64,000 bases of DNA. Source: Petrosia ficiformis (lineage: Eukaryota > Porifera > Demospongiae > Haplosclerida > Petrosiidae). A program made the translations under genes and the position numbers. Shown here piece after piece: positions 19,908 to 32,600 of this stretch. Under the pieces are notes generated by a model, which was not told the DNA's origin, did no database searches, and was given only the letters and a program-made list of their open reading frames with translations. The stretch lies in assembly GCA_947044365.1 (NCBI GenBank), contig OX345650.1, positions 1,411,173-1,475,172 of the forward strand, given 5' to 3'. Within the stretch, counting starts at the first letter, position 1, and each line of letters starts with the position of its first letter.

Positions 19908-22900
19908 TCAAATATTCTCCATTAATAAAACAGGAAAATCGACATGTAGTGTTGGCATAGTAAGTTCAATTTCACCCTGTAATAAATAATGAAAGATTAA
20001 TGATGAAGTTGGATTAACCCTAGCAGTACGTAGGGCTGATCAATTTGATATTTACAGTATCTGACTTTATTAAGTTTACATACTATGCTGGGAGCTATAC
20101 TTTAATAAAGTGTTAGTTAACAGTACTTCTAAGTAGTATTATAGTACTGTACTGTAATGTGCGAATCCATTACATTGTATGTGATAGCATAGTACTAAGA
20201 CGTAATACTGTGTAGTACATTCAAAGTACAGTGTACTTCACTCACAAAGTACACTGTATTCAATGGAAGTACAGTGATAGTATGTAAACGTAATAATGTC
20301 AGGTACTGTAGCTTAGACAAACTGACACATAGTCACTAAAGAGTGTGTCAGTTTGTAGTAGATAATAAAACGAACAAGATCAGCTCCTGGTTTGGAACAA
20401 GATCAGGATATCTAAGGTAGCAGAGATCGCTGAATCAACAAAGTGAAACTGAGACGACATCTCAAGAGACCCATTGTAACGGAAAAAGGCTTGTTGTGTC
20501 TTTCCGATAGTTTCTCAGCTAGGTGCCTATAGAAAGATGATGTGATCTTGGACATGCCCCCTGTTGCTGAGAAGATGAGTGGGACAAAAGAGGAGTATTC
20601 AATATCAATTATACGTTGTTCATAAAGACGTCGTTTATCGTTTTCCTGTCGGTGATATGTTTCCTTTAGTGAAGTCTCCATATTAGTTTTAGCATAGGGG
20701 TTAAAAATTCTCACTTCAAAATACGTTTTTTCGAAACGACCACCCCACACTCCATTGGCAGCTATATCTAAACGTGCAGCATTGGGCTCTCTGTTTGCAG
20801 AGCTAATTGTTCACCGGTGAGAGGTTGAAGGTGAGGTTCAATCTCCACATTTGAACAGACCTCAGATAGGAGAGAGGCGGTGATGTCTCTAATTTCGTTA
20901 TGGCGAATTGAAGGAAAACCACCCTTGGGGCAAGAGAGAGTGTGTTCCATAGAGAAAGGTTGCCTGCAGGTACAGGTGGAAGGAGTATCTGGAATGGTCC
21001 ATCCATATCGGAGGTGAACGGCATCTCGGAATGCAGATTTGTGAAGATGGAAGCTGTGAGATTTTAGAGGCAGAGCTGACAGCCAATTGGAGGTGCCTTT
21101 CTCCATACTCAAGTTCAGGCTGTGTTGGGAAATGGGATCAAGCTGAGTTTTCAAATCTGTGGCAAAATTGGCTAAACTCTGTAAGTGCTCTGAGGTGATA
21201 GTAGATTTGATATCTTGTTGTTCATTTGTTGTCCTCAATCTACTGTCTGTCTGACGAGTGTCCATAGTTATATACATGTAGCTGTTCCTGGCCGCCTACC
21301 CTCTCTCATCCGAGTGTAGTATCACCTCAGTAACTCCTCCACATTTTTTCTGTCCCCTGTCCCGTCCGAGTGTAGCATCTCCTTGATATTTGGCCTCTCT
21401 CTCTAGAGATTATTGATTTTGTTGGTTACGCTAATAACTCACTCAGTTGTTTGTCTGGTCTCTGCGTGTGTATTCTTCTATCTAACCTTCAAGAGTTCTT
21501 CGTCCTTTTAACCTTTGTGGACCCGTGATTATCTTTAAAATGGCAGAGAGATATCAAACTCATAGTCATTCATATAACACCAGATCTACATCTAATCGGA
21601 CCCTTCATGTGAGTGTGGATACAGATCATTCTGGTAGTTCTTCAAACCCCTCCAATTTAGCAAAGTGTGAGCCGTTGTCTAACATTTCATATTTTAAGGA
21701 ACAGTGAGATAGTGAGATATGTGGAATAGCCACCTGTTGCTATTCACTAGTGGATATAGCATCATATTTGAGTATAGATGCTGAATCTACAATTTCAGAT
21801 ATTCAACAAGAATACCGATATTTGAACGATCACTTTGCTAAGAGGTGTATGGAGGCCATTATTCAAAGGGAGAGATTGCCCTTTTATGTTGAAGCAAACT
21901 GTGAGGTGAATAAAATGAGAGATTTGCCAGAGCTGTGCTCTTCTTCAGCAGAAAGATCAGACATTATCGTCTACACAGATTCACAAAAAAGAGTAGTACT
22001 AACAGGAGAAATAAAGTCCTCAACAATGTTGATGACAGAGAGGAAGGCAAGTATTGGGGCGGCAAACTTGCTTCGCCTGCTACGCTCCTCTAGTAGCAGT
22101 AGCAAAACTATAACAACACTTTGTTTCCCCAATATGCAGAATGACGAATGTATTGTCAAAATCGATGTAACATGGGAAAACTACCTATTTAATTTGAACT
22201 TGACAAGATACCAAAACATTCCTTTAGGAATACAGAGTATAATGGAAGTTCTGCACCAACAAAATGAAAAGCTACCAACTACAGTATCAAGATTCAAGAC
22301 ACTTGATAAAACTTACAAATGAAGAGTGTAATCGGTTATGTAATTCTTCATCAGCTATTCAAATAGAGTCAGCAAGACACATACTAATAACAGCAAATAA
22401 TAAAATGTACAAAATTATATACTCTGATCATGAGAGTAAAGCCTTTTATGTTTATTTTGTGGAACCGAAGCGCCATTGTCATTTAATCATTCACCCAGAA
22501 GTAGTAAAGAAACCCACTCCATTGATATACTCGTACCATGTGAGCGACGAGGTATAATAGGTAAGTGGTGTTTATTAGGGGATGTGTCTGGTGAGCCATT
22601 TATCAGAGAAATATCATGTGACTGACAAGGTATAATAGGAGAATGGTGTTTACTAGGGGGTGTGTCTGACTCAATTATTGGAGAAGTATCATGCGACTGA
22701 TGAGGTATAATAGGAGAATGGTGTTTACTAGGGGGTGTGTCTGACTCAATTATTGGAGAAGTATCATGCGACTGATGAGGTATAATAGGTGAGTGGTATT
22801 TACTAGGGGGTGTGTCTGGTGGGCCATTTTTCGGAGAAATGTCATGTGACCGATGAGGTTTAACAGGAGAATGGTGTTTACTAGAGGGAGTTTGTCAAGG

Positions 22901-25641
22901 GGGGATTAGGCGACATGCAATAAATACTGTGAGACAAGATGGATCTACATAGTTGGAACATATTCTGCATGCAAATGAGGCTAGACAGAGAGTGACAGAG
23001 TTCTTTCCATAGCAAGTACACCAACGTCGCCATGCAGCAGCATCGGCGCCTGATGGACCTGATGGACCTGCTGCACCGTTGGTATGAAGAGCTGCTTTCC
23101 TGATGGCATTCTCATTAAGGCCTTGGAAAATGGAAGGAGAGAAATTATCACAATCTATGGTGGGTATTATCGTATCTGGAAAAGGTGGTTGGTTGGTAGG
23201 GTGCTTCTCCCTTAATATATCAAGGACTGACCTTAATTCCTTTGTCAGAACCCTCAGTAATGACATCTGAAAGATTGAGCACTCCTCCACCTCCAGGTGT
23301 GGATAGACAGCGAATTGCATCCTATACTTTTCCCTTTGTCATAAATTGAGTAAACCTTCTAGAACGATTGTTTTTCCAAGTGTTTTTCCGAGTATTACGT
23401 TGATTAAGTGGTAGATGACGTTGGATGCAGTTTCCTTCCTTGAGTAGTTCACGGATCCCGTCAGCAGTGCCCCACAGGGGCAGCCGGCGTTCCAGGCAGT
23501 CGATGTGCTCTCTTGGTTTCGATTTATAATGTGGTCTTTGGAGGATAAGAGATGGAAAGAGCATGGCAGACATAATGGCAGAGTCCTCTTGAGCTGATTC
23601 CAATGCATAAATGTCAAAAAATTTTGCCAGTTTCATAACAAATTGAGCAGCTACATTCCCCATGGGAAGAGGAAAGACTTCCAATGGACAACCTGATCAT
23701 AGGCAGACTTTATAACTAACCTATAGTCGTCATCTGGCAAAGGATGTGCATGGCAAAATGAAGGGAGATTCTGAGTAAGTTCATGCATGGTAGCGTCAAA
23801 ATGGCCGTGGCCACCACCCACGACTTGTTGAGGCGAGTGTTGAAGAGAAGAAAGAGTGGTGATAGAGTCCTCTTGAGTGGCTGTAGACACCTGAGAAGAG
23901 TCCAAATGGTTGGCCGATTGAGAGGTGGTATCCGTCTGTACTACATTCTTACAACGACCCACTCGAGAGGGTAGACAATTTCGGCATCTCTCGTTTTTCA
24001 TAATGCAAGAACACCTCACACACTTCCTTGTATTACAGCAGAGGCAACAACGAGTTGAAACAACACATTCCTGAGAGTTCTTATCCAGAAAAGACGAATA
24101 CTCGAAGCCGTCCTTCTTAGCTTTTTTTAGTCGCCATTTTAATTATTAATTGCAATAACAATAATTATTAATTGCAATATAATTATAATTAAGTGTGATA
24201 CAAGAATAATTGAATAATTGCTCAATCAGTGTAATTACAATAGTAATTAATTTAATGATTTCTTTTATGGGTGTGTTTAACATATCTGTGCTATTTGTAC
24301 ACAGGGCACTAGCAGAGTTTTTGATAAGTTTTGAAGCTTGGGCCAAATTGACACAAAAATGGTTAGTGTGTGCGCCACTGAGAAAACATCTTGAGCCAAT
24401 TATTTAAGAGTTAATGCTGTTAGTGACAATATAATCATAATTAACTGCGCCAATGGCCCAAATAGAGAACTGTGAAGTGCCAAATAAGAAGCTCTTTGTG
24501 CCAATGGTGCGCCATATGAGCTTATCAAAAACACTGTGCACTGTAAGCAAAGGAAACATTTCAGGGGAATGCATTAGTGAGCAAAAAAATTGTGTAAGTA
24601 AAGCCTCTAATTGAATATAAATTTATCAAATTTTTGATTAATTCAAGTGTGACATTAATTTTAAATCATTTTGGTCTATGGAAATATATGACCAGATAGT
24701 GAAAGGCAGGTCATGCCATGCAAAGGGGGCAGGTCTCTAGACTAGTAAATGTCCTTATCATACCTGAGGTACTAGTTTATTATATATTCTTTTCATTGAC
24801 CATCTCACACCATATTCTGAATGGACTTGACATTCTTCATAAAATTCATGAGCTAAATGACCATCTTCATCAAAAAACATTGAACTACGTACAAGAGAAA
24901 GAAAGCAAGAGATAACAATCCGGGTTTCAATTATGGGGGGCAGGGCATTCGCCCCCCCTCCCTTGGTATAGTTTTGCCAATATGCATACCACAATAAACT
25001 TCTTTGTCAACCCCTCAAAGTCTTTCAAATTCACATTTTACCCCCCCCCCCTTGACGAATTTTCTAAATGAAACCCTGAAAATAAACTGGTTGCAGGGTC
25101 CCTACAGCTGTAATATGTTGAGGTTCAGTCTCTGGTTAAAACACCCATTAAATACAGTAACTAAAATTAATACAGTTATGATCAATCATGTTCACCATCC
25201 CCCAAAAATCCTGACAAGACAGTGCATCAACATTTGCCGTCACAACACCATTCATATGTATACAGTTTCCAATCCTTCCTCCCTTTATATGAGCTACATG
25301 TAGAATAGTTACTATACACTATGTTCTAGAGACAAGCTTTTTGTTAAATAGAGAGATCAGTGTTTTTGATAAGCTCATATGGCATACCAGCTACATGTAT
25401 GTGATTAAGAGACAACAAGTCCTAAATTCTATGGGCAATAGTCATCATGTTCATTACAGAATCTAAATTGAAGGTATTTAGTATATAATTATATATATAT
25501 ATGAACAGCTAACCTTACTCTTTTCAAGACATAAGGAGTTTGAAGGTATGGAGCTCTCTTGATAGCTATTCCATGTCCTTTTGGACGCTTTGTTCTATTC
25601 AATGAGTCTTCTTCCTCCTTCTTGGACCAAAGGCTACCCAT
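19908..25641 (-). CDS. TUSC2: TUSC2 (FUS1) orthologue
   Basis: Small conserved animal protein; the vertebrate form is N-myristoylated, linked to mitochondria and calcium handling, and a 3p21.3 tumour-suppressor candidate. Three exons: 25514-25641, 24764-24884, 19908-19976, in phase, giving 105 aa (human about 110). The start MGSLWSKKE has Gly2 and Ser6 as expected for myristoylation. The core SMFFDEDGHLAHEFYEE matches the most conserved TUSC2 block, and the last exon carries the family ending HVDFPV. Intron 2 is about 4.8 kb and contains a broken retrotransposon, an opposite-strand decayed ORF, a tandem repeat and a hAT-like MITE, yet the flanking exons are intact. The short last exon was found by phase and by the conserved C-terminal motif. 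Confidence is high for identity and good for all three exons. Confidence 0.93.
20085..20285. repeat. Dispersed repeat shared with 56035-56240
   Basis: Both copies carry GATAGCATAGTACTAAG, CATTCAAAGTACAGTGTACT and CACTCACAAAGTA in the same order. Type unknown; here it is downstream of TUSC2 exon 3 in intron 2. Confidence 0.7.
20412..21277 (-). mobile_element. Non-LTR retrotransposon, 3' coding part (zinc-knuckle and endonuclease-like end)
   Basis: Two overlapping reading frames, split by one frameshift near 20800, encode the C-terminal end of a LINE-type polyprotein. Visible blocks are AFRDAVHLRYGW, a CTCRQPF..EHTLSC zinc-knuckle pattern, CPKGGFPSIRHNEIRD, LQPLTGEQ, and WGGRFEKTYFEVRIFNP. This arrangement fits elements whose C-terminus carries a CCHC-type knuckle and a restriction-enzyme-like endonuclease. 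No reverse transcriptase core is present next to it. It lies in intron 2 of TUSC2, on the same strand. The copy is dead because of the frameshift and lost core. Confidence 0.7.
21540..22557 (+). pseudogene. Unknown decayed ORF with a PD-(D/E)XK-like motif
   Basis: Opposite in strand to the surrounding retrotransposon and to TUSC2. From ATG 21540 one frame runs to 22322 with a single internal TGA at 21705, then a shift of one base near 22290 leads into a second frame that ends at TAA 22557; about 338 codons in all. The N-terminus has SYNTRS, seen in many retroelement proteins. The middle has SDIIVY followed by VVLTGEIKSS, that is Asp, spacer and Glu-x-Lys, the shape of a PD-(D/E)XK nuclease site. 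A Ser-rich run precedes a C-terminal part I cannot place. A GC-richer leader of about 240 bp lies upstream. It may be a captured host-like gene or part of another transposon. Confidence 0.5.
22548..22890. repeat. Tandem repeat of ~75-80 bp, five copies
   Basis: Units beginning GAGGTATAATAGG recur at about 22548, 22628, 22707, 22779 and 22854, each with GGTGTTTACTAGGGGG and a TATCATG(T/C)GAC end. The array starts on the last codons of the plus-strand ORF and ends where retrotransposon homology resumes. Confidence 0.8.
22905..24137 (-). mobile_element. Non-LTR retrotransposon, 5' coding part
   Basis: Reading frames from an ATG at 24137 encode the N-terminal half of a LINE-type polyprotein: a Cys-rich start (CVRCSC, CRNCLPSR.GRCKN), then GNVAAQFVMKLAKFFDIYA, LPLWGTADGIRELLKEG, and near the end GAAGPSGPSGADAAAWRRW followed by FIACRLI, which in related elements leads straight into the reverse transcriptase. 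Here homology stops at about 22905, and the catalytic core is absent. A run of seven A after the start and further frame changes near 23680 and 23330 show that it is a dead copy. It sits in TUSC2 intron 2. Confidence 0.75.
24313..24536. mobile_element. hAT-like MITE, CAGTGTTTTTGATAAG family (copy B)
   Basis: 224 bp, ends CAGAGTTTTTGATAAG and CTTATCAAAAACACTG; flanks share 5 of 8 bases. In TUSC2 intron 2. Confidence 0.85.
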
Positions 25642-26615
25642 GACTACATATTAAATAGATACAATACGGTAAAGACTGGGCACCTAAATTTGTGCTTATG
25701 CGCAAACACACGTGCTCACATAAAAGGAACTGTCTACACACCTTCATGCATGTCAGTTTTCCTTCTGGAACTGTTTAGACACCTTTTATGCGTTCTTTGT
25801 GGAACTGTTTGAACACTATTATTCATGTCTGTTTTCTTGTAGGAACCCATAGATTGATGTTGATTGATATCTATCATGTATGATTGTTTATAATTATACA
25901 CCTGTTTTATTTTTTTTTTTCATTACTGACGAAATGTCTATTGTTGTTAATAATAATTATAAAAAAACAACTGTCATGTCAATGCACCTCGTTGAAATTT
26001 GGACAAATATTTAAAGGTGTGTCTTCATAATGAAATCTCATTAACAAACTCGAAGGGTGGTACCTAGGACCTCCACCGCCCTATATCAGCCCCTGTGAGA
26101 TGGTATGTGCAGTAGCCTCAATACCAGACACCCATGCTAAAATGCGTTTTAGCGTGGGCATCTGGCTAGTTGTGCAGATGCAGGAGACACTATTTTCTGG
26201 AATGGAGCGGAACAAAATCATGAGCGCTAAGCACCATTAAAGCATTATAAATTCAATCATCAGCCATCATTATACGAAATATTTTTCATGTTCATCACAC
26301 TCTGTATAAATGTCTATTTGTATTAAAAAGAGAATAAAGGAGCTAGCAAGGTGAATTCTCTGTTCATACTTTAGGAGAAAGAAGATCAAAAGCATACTGG
26401 AATGCAGTACTGTAAGGCAGGTCTGCATGGTAATTCTCTTTCGACCACATCTATTAGAGGATTTGATAAAGATTCCAGCTAAAGATAATAAAGAGAGATT
26501 AAAATTGATAATTTATAAGTTATGTATCTAACCTCATCACAAACAAAATGTTTGGGATGCAGTAATCCCAAATATGACACTTTTCATTTCTGTCTGAATT
26601 TGATGTCATTAAAAT
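25642..26615. other. Intergenic, TUSC2 upstream region
   Basis: No gene seen. An imperfect hairpin at 26124-26165 (CCAGACACCCATGCTAAAA and its inverted partner) is the only clear structure. The TUSC2 promoter should lie near its right... left-hand end, next to 25641, but no motif stands out. Confidence 0.4.
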
Positions 26616-29600
26616 TTATACAGCAGTTTTCTGTTCATCGTGGAGTACTTCAATTAGCATTGGCTGGAAACAAGAATTAATACGTGTATGAAGTTAGCAT
26701 TAATAAAGTTCACTTCAACATGATTGACTAAATCCTTTATTGGAAGCATTTCACCATCTGCAAAATTAAGAATGTATAATTATGGTCGACAGTGCAAATG
26801 GTGGCATTTTGATACAATTTTCATTTGATTCTTCTCAGCTATCTGATTTCAGATAATTCAAAAGTAATTATGTCTTGATACCTGCTGGTTGGTCTCAATG
26901 ACATCTTTAACAAATATTCATGCATTCATAATTAATTTTTTGTGACACATTGGCTATGAAAACCACTGTGATAATTAGTGAACTTAGCCTAAACTGTTAG
27001 TATTGCTAACATAACTGTTAGTACTGTGATATCTGCAATAAGTGCAAAGGAATGGAAAGTTCTAGAACATAGTAAATTAATTAGTAAGAACCAGTCACTA
27101 ACACCAATAAAGAATAATTCAAAACAAACAATGTACTCAATTACAGAAATGTAAATGTTCAGATTCTACTATATAACAGAATTATTTTGTAAACAGAATT
27201 GATAAAGATATTATTATTATTATTTGTCTATTCATTTTACAAATTATACATTATGTCAATTTGTATTAAAAGTACTAACAGCAATAGTATTATGTTTATG
27301 CATTATACACTCACTGTAGTTGCTTACCAATTTTCGTATGGTCACTGCCATAAGAGAAAACATACTTCATCAGCTTTAGGTTTTGCTGTTGACTTGTTGC
27401 CGACTCTTTCTATACATCAGGAGTATTCAGAATTTCCAATACTATAAGACTAAAGAACTTTTGCATGTACTTTACTTATACTAATACATACACACCTGAA
27501 TACACAATATAGAATTTCAGTTCCGTTGACACACAATTATTCCGTTCCGTAACCACACCCTTCATATAAAATTATGTACGTACGTATACGCGTACGTACT
27601 GTTATATGAGGGCGTGGTTACGAAACGGAATAATTGTGTCAACGGAACTGTAATCCTCTGTATAGTGTATATACGTCTACATGCAAAAGTTATTTAGTCT
27701 TAGTATTGGAAATTCTGAAGCCATAAGACTCTGCTCCAATCCAAATTTCTTCTTGGAAGCTCAGTGCTCGTGAAACCTGCAGTATATATATATATTACAT
27801 ATATATACATTTTTTACTATGGTGCAGTAATTCGAGTTGCGGTTGTAGGAAAGCACTACAGCGTCCGAGTACAAGTGCAAGCTGAGATGATTTGGAGAAG
27901 GCAAGGTATACTATATATATATATCGTATATTTTATAATTATATATAATTGTTTACTACTGCAATGACTAACAGTAGCTAGTCTTTTATTATATATAACA
28001 GGTAATAAAAATATATAATTTATATATATATATATATATATAATATATATATATATATAATTTTTTATATAAATAATTAATTATATATATAATTGTTATA
28101 AATATAATTATAATATATATATAACTCGCTGTGTCATATAATATAAATTGTTGATGCAAGCTAAGGCTTGTGTTTGGAAAGCTTAGTTATGCCACATAAA
28201 TATCTTAGGAAAATCAGTGCATGGACACTTAAAGGAAGGCTCATGGTCTTCACAATCTTGAGTCTTCAATTGAGCTATTGCTAATATAAATATCTTGGAA
28301 AATTGGTGCAAGGATAGCATCATTTTTCGTCGCAATTTCAATCAATCTGTAGCATTTTTTTTTTCACTGCTGGACCCCTAATTTTGCACTGTCTAGGAAT
28401 ATTCTAGAACATTACATGTCTTGTAAATGATTACATCATGACATGTCCAGTTCATTGATGACATTTACACTTCATTGATTCTGAAGTGTAAATGACATCA
28501 ATGAAGTGTAAATGACATGTTCAGACTTGACCTGCCAGCCGCACCTGTGAGCACATTGAGAACAACATGTTCAAGAAGTGCTCTCTATAGAGCACACATT
28601 GCAGAATTTTGTTGTGAACATTGTAATTTGGCTATTACTATAACGTCAACATTTAGCCCCCCAAATGTTTGGTGGTATCTCAGCCCCTGGTTATAGTGAC
28701 AACGATTTAGTTAAATAGAAAGATCAGTGTTTTTGTTAAGCTCATGTGGTGCACCATTGGCCCAAAGAGCTTCTTATTTGGCACTGCACAGTTCTCTCTT
28801 TAGGCCAGTCTTTGTTAATCGGGTCAAGATGTATATATTCCCAATGGTACACACACTAACCATTGTTAAGCCAATTTGGCCCATGCTTCAAACTTATCAA
28901 AAACTCTGAGTGAGATGAGCAGCAGATTATGCAAATCAACATTTTCTCATTTCTTTGGGAGAGATTGCGGTGTTTTGCCTGTTAATTATTCGAATACTCA
29001 ATTGTATATGCTGCTGGGGCCATTTTCTCTCCTCTGCGCCATATAAAGATTTGAATTCCCATTCCTCAATTACTCCAAGATGAAATTGTATTTCCTGTCA
29101 ATGCCCACTGCCACATAATGTAGATTTGCTTGAAATATCATTGTCTTCCTTGCAATGGTATTATAAAACCTGTTATACGAAATGCAGCTCCCAAAGCAAC
29201 ATTGAGAACTTCATTTTGATCAAGGAAGCATGCTGCAGTTGAAACTAAAATGCATTGTATAGACTGAACTAGATAGTCATGCTTCAATCAAGTCACATGT
29301 TCGCTAGATATTATGTTGTTAAACATTATGTTGGCAGTACAAGCTATCTAAAGTTCCTATTGTGTAGAGTTACATGTATATTGTATCAAAGCTGAGTGAT
29401 TGTGTTTCTAATGGAAGGAACAAATTGTAGTTTTTATAATTATGTTTGTAATACAAATTACACTTCACATAAAATTATACGTTGTGTGTGTGTGTGTGTG
29501 TACATGTAACTATAATTGTCCTTGTAACATACGTCATGGTTCAAAGCTACATGGAAGAAACCACAGCGATATGGTGAAACTGTGCCCACAATACTGCAAA

Positions 29601-32600
29601 TGGAGAAGTTGAGAAGAATGAACGTGCGGCTTCAATTTTAGAGTAAGAATATGAGAAAAATGATACATTACTATTGTCATCTATGTTAAAAACTCACTGG
29701 ATTCAGTCATACACCTTCAAAGATAAAATAATCAGTAAAGAGGCCAGAGTATTAGCAAATATTAGTCTGGCATAGCTCACGGATTGCAGATCGCAGAAAT
29801 ATTGCTGGGCTCACTAAAGTCCATTCGCGTTCACTTAATTTTGTATGTGGGTGTTGATGTTTTGATAGGTGCATCATTAATGTGGCAATGACTAACCATG
29901 TGGTCTATACAATGAAAAGGTAAGTTAAATAGTTGATCACTGATAGATCAAGTATTACAATAGACAAGTGGAACTTCAGCAATATGTACGAAACCAAGAT
30001 GTGATCTAACAGACACTTTTCAATACATGGACACCGACTTTCTTGATTGTGTGCTCCTACTTCCTGACTGAGCTCTATACAAAATCAATTAATTATCAAA
30101 GTTATGATCAGTTTTCTTTTCTAAATACAATCGTATAACGAACAGTAGTCAGCCAATGTTCGCTGATCTGTGCCACATATCACATTCCGTGTGGTCAGTG
30201 GAATCTCTAATACTTCTCAAATGGGTAATACAGTGAATGTCTTCATGGTGTGTGTAGCTGCATTAAAAAAGGTATCAAAAAAAAAACCGCAGGAGTGTCA
30301 GCAGTTCGTTGAACTTTTGAAATTTGAAGTTGAGCAATGTGTTATATATGATGATTTTTCTGAGTGACTTTAGCTGTATAAATTATGGTTTGAAGGCAGG
30401 CTGAGTATGTATATGTTACACCCCATGTAATATAGCTATGAACTCAGAGGCCAAGCCAAGGAGTGGCTAGACCACACTTGAATGGGGTTTAACACATTTA
30501 GACTCCTTGCCCACTCTACTGTCTGTATAAGAAAAAGATATACAATTTTATTTAATTAAAGGTCATTCACGTTCACCTTGACCTCAGAAAAATGTTCATA
30601 ACTGGAATAACCAACAATCTTTTTACCTGCACCATTTTCATATAAATATCCTTACTGTTCTTTTTGTGTGTCAATTTTCAATCCATAGCTTCATAATTGA
30701 GTTACAGTATAATCAAGTATTAATCTTATGACATTAAACTATACACTATATATATTACATATAAAGTCATCACATCCTAATTTTGAGGTCATCATGAATG
30801 TAAACAGACTTTCGTTTCTGGTGTGTAATTACACTGAAACTTCACCTATCAGCCTTCATGTTACTCTGCATAATATCAGTATTGCAAAAATGAAAGGTCC
30901 CTTGGATACTGGATGATGAACCAACATATTTTCACGGATATGAGCATCTAGTGCATTAAGCATGCAGCCTGACATGTTGTACTGCAGAATTCTCTATTTA
31001 GGACATATCACGATGCCTACTTTATATTGTTGAACACGTTCTCCAATATTTATTCCATTGTCTGATTATAATTATTTGCAAAAGGAGCCCATAAAAATAA
31101 TGTTAATGGGCATGTCAGTTGTGTATTGGTATTAAGTAAACTTTGAGTATGGATCCCCCCAAATAACTTTTTGACTCTGAAGTCAATTACTTCCATTTGA
31201 AATAAATTCTTACAATTGTTGAGACTTAACAACATTATGTTCCTGATGTACACAAGGAACTTACAGATTAGCTGGATTTGCACCAGAATAAGAAAGAGCA
31301 TATAATTTCACTTATGGCATCCAACATAACATAATACCAATAGAATAATTTTATAACAACTCATTTGAATTTAGATTCATCCCCCAACATAAAGGATAAC
31401 CAATAAGGGCTCAGAAATTCTTTTGGTTGGCCACACCAATTTTCTTCTGTTTTAAACCACACTCATGACAATTGTTCAGCAACCACTAGTTGTTGGAATC
31501 TTTGCTCGTCTGGATTGTAGTTTGTGATGCACTAACTTGAGTTTTAATTGACTTGTAATTTTTAAATTTAATTTACATGCAGATGCAAAAGTTGTCAGTT
31601 AATAATTCCTTAGCTGTCTTGCTTCTGTACAATGTCAAAATTTTATTTCTGATTCGTGTAGACCTATTGTACTGCTGCATCGCAGTCAATTTTCGGCCTC
31701 TTCGAGAATTGTATATCATTTGGATAATCTTCTGAATCATTTTTTGGCCTCTTTTGAATCATCTCTTTTGAATCTATTAAATAAAATTAAAAAGTATTTG
31801 GGTGATAGTTTTCTTGGCTTTAATAACACAAAATAGAATTTATTTTCAATAACTGCAATCATTCTATGTACTATACAAGATTATTATAGTCATGATAATT
31901 ACAATCAAGGGCATAACAAGGTCATTTGACATGGAAAAACTAGTTTTGGGCAGGAATGGATAGTGTATAGTGTGTAGAGCATTATCTAGTTTTGGAAGTA
32001 CTGTGGAATGATTTAATCATAAACAAATGTTTTTACTTCTACAAAATTTGGTGGCTTGCTACATGTATCTTCTGTATTATTATAAATTTCTAATGTGCTT
32101 ACAACAGCAAGCTTGTTTTTAAAGAATGAAATTTTGAGTAGTTAGTTACTGGTTATATGTACATGACATCAATGATTAGACACATAAAAAAGAACAAAAA
32201 ACACATAAGCATTACTAACCAGATGTAAGCTGCTGCTTCTCCCTCTGCTCCTCTTCCTCCCGGCATTCATTTCTGTATGTTGAAGTTGATGTTATTATGA
32301 CTTGGAAATATTATTTTTTCTTACCCTCTTTTCATCTCAGTAATATCAAACTCTAGATGTTCTACCCTATAATAAATATTATTAATGAAAGCAGATGCTA
32401 TCAACAATAATCATTCTTACTCTTCATCTATAGTCTCAATCAGTTTTCTATAGTCTTCTCTCGATTCCTGCTGCTGCTCATTTCTGTATGTTGAAGATGA
32501 TGTTATTTTGACTTGGAAATATTCTTTTTTTCTTACCTCTCTTTTAATTGAATAATCTCATTCTCTAGTTGTTCAATTCTACAATAAATTAATGAAAGAA

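Larger units (their letters stand above)
26758..32219. other. 5.4-kb stretch without a supported gene
   Basis: Possibly one intron of the coiled-coil gene. It holds an extended inverted repeat (27425-27722), AT-rich runs near 27780-28120, a MITE at 28725-28908, one at 30557-30813 and a 65-codon open stretch at 30170-30367 (+) of unknown value. No conserved protein was recognised on either strand. Confidence 0.5.

Noticed and set aside
26882..26904. 23-nt possible exon (DVIETNQQ) on the minus strand
   Set aside because: It has good splice sites but leads to the wrong phase for the candidate exon at 26714-26757.
27830..27906. Possible plus-strand exon between GCAG and GTATAC
   Set aside because: Short, no partners in phase and no known protein match; sits beside AT repeats.
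28727..28909. 60-codon open frame (+)
   Set aside because: It lies wholly inside a MITE copy.
30170..30367. 65-codon open frame (+)
   Set aside because: No recognised family, no neighbouring exons and a long A run inside; not enough support to call it a gene.
31050..31301. 83-codon open frame with a hydrophobic start (minus)
   Set aside because: No family match and no phase link to the coiled-coil exons.
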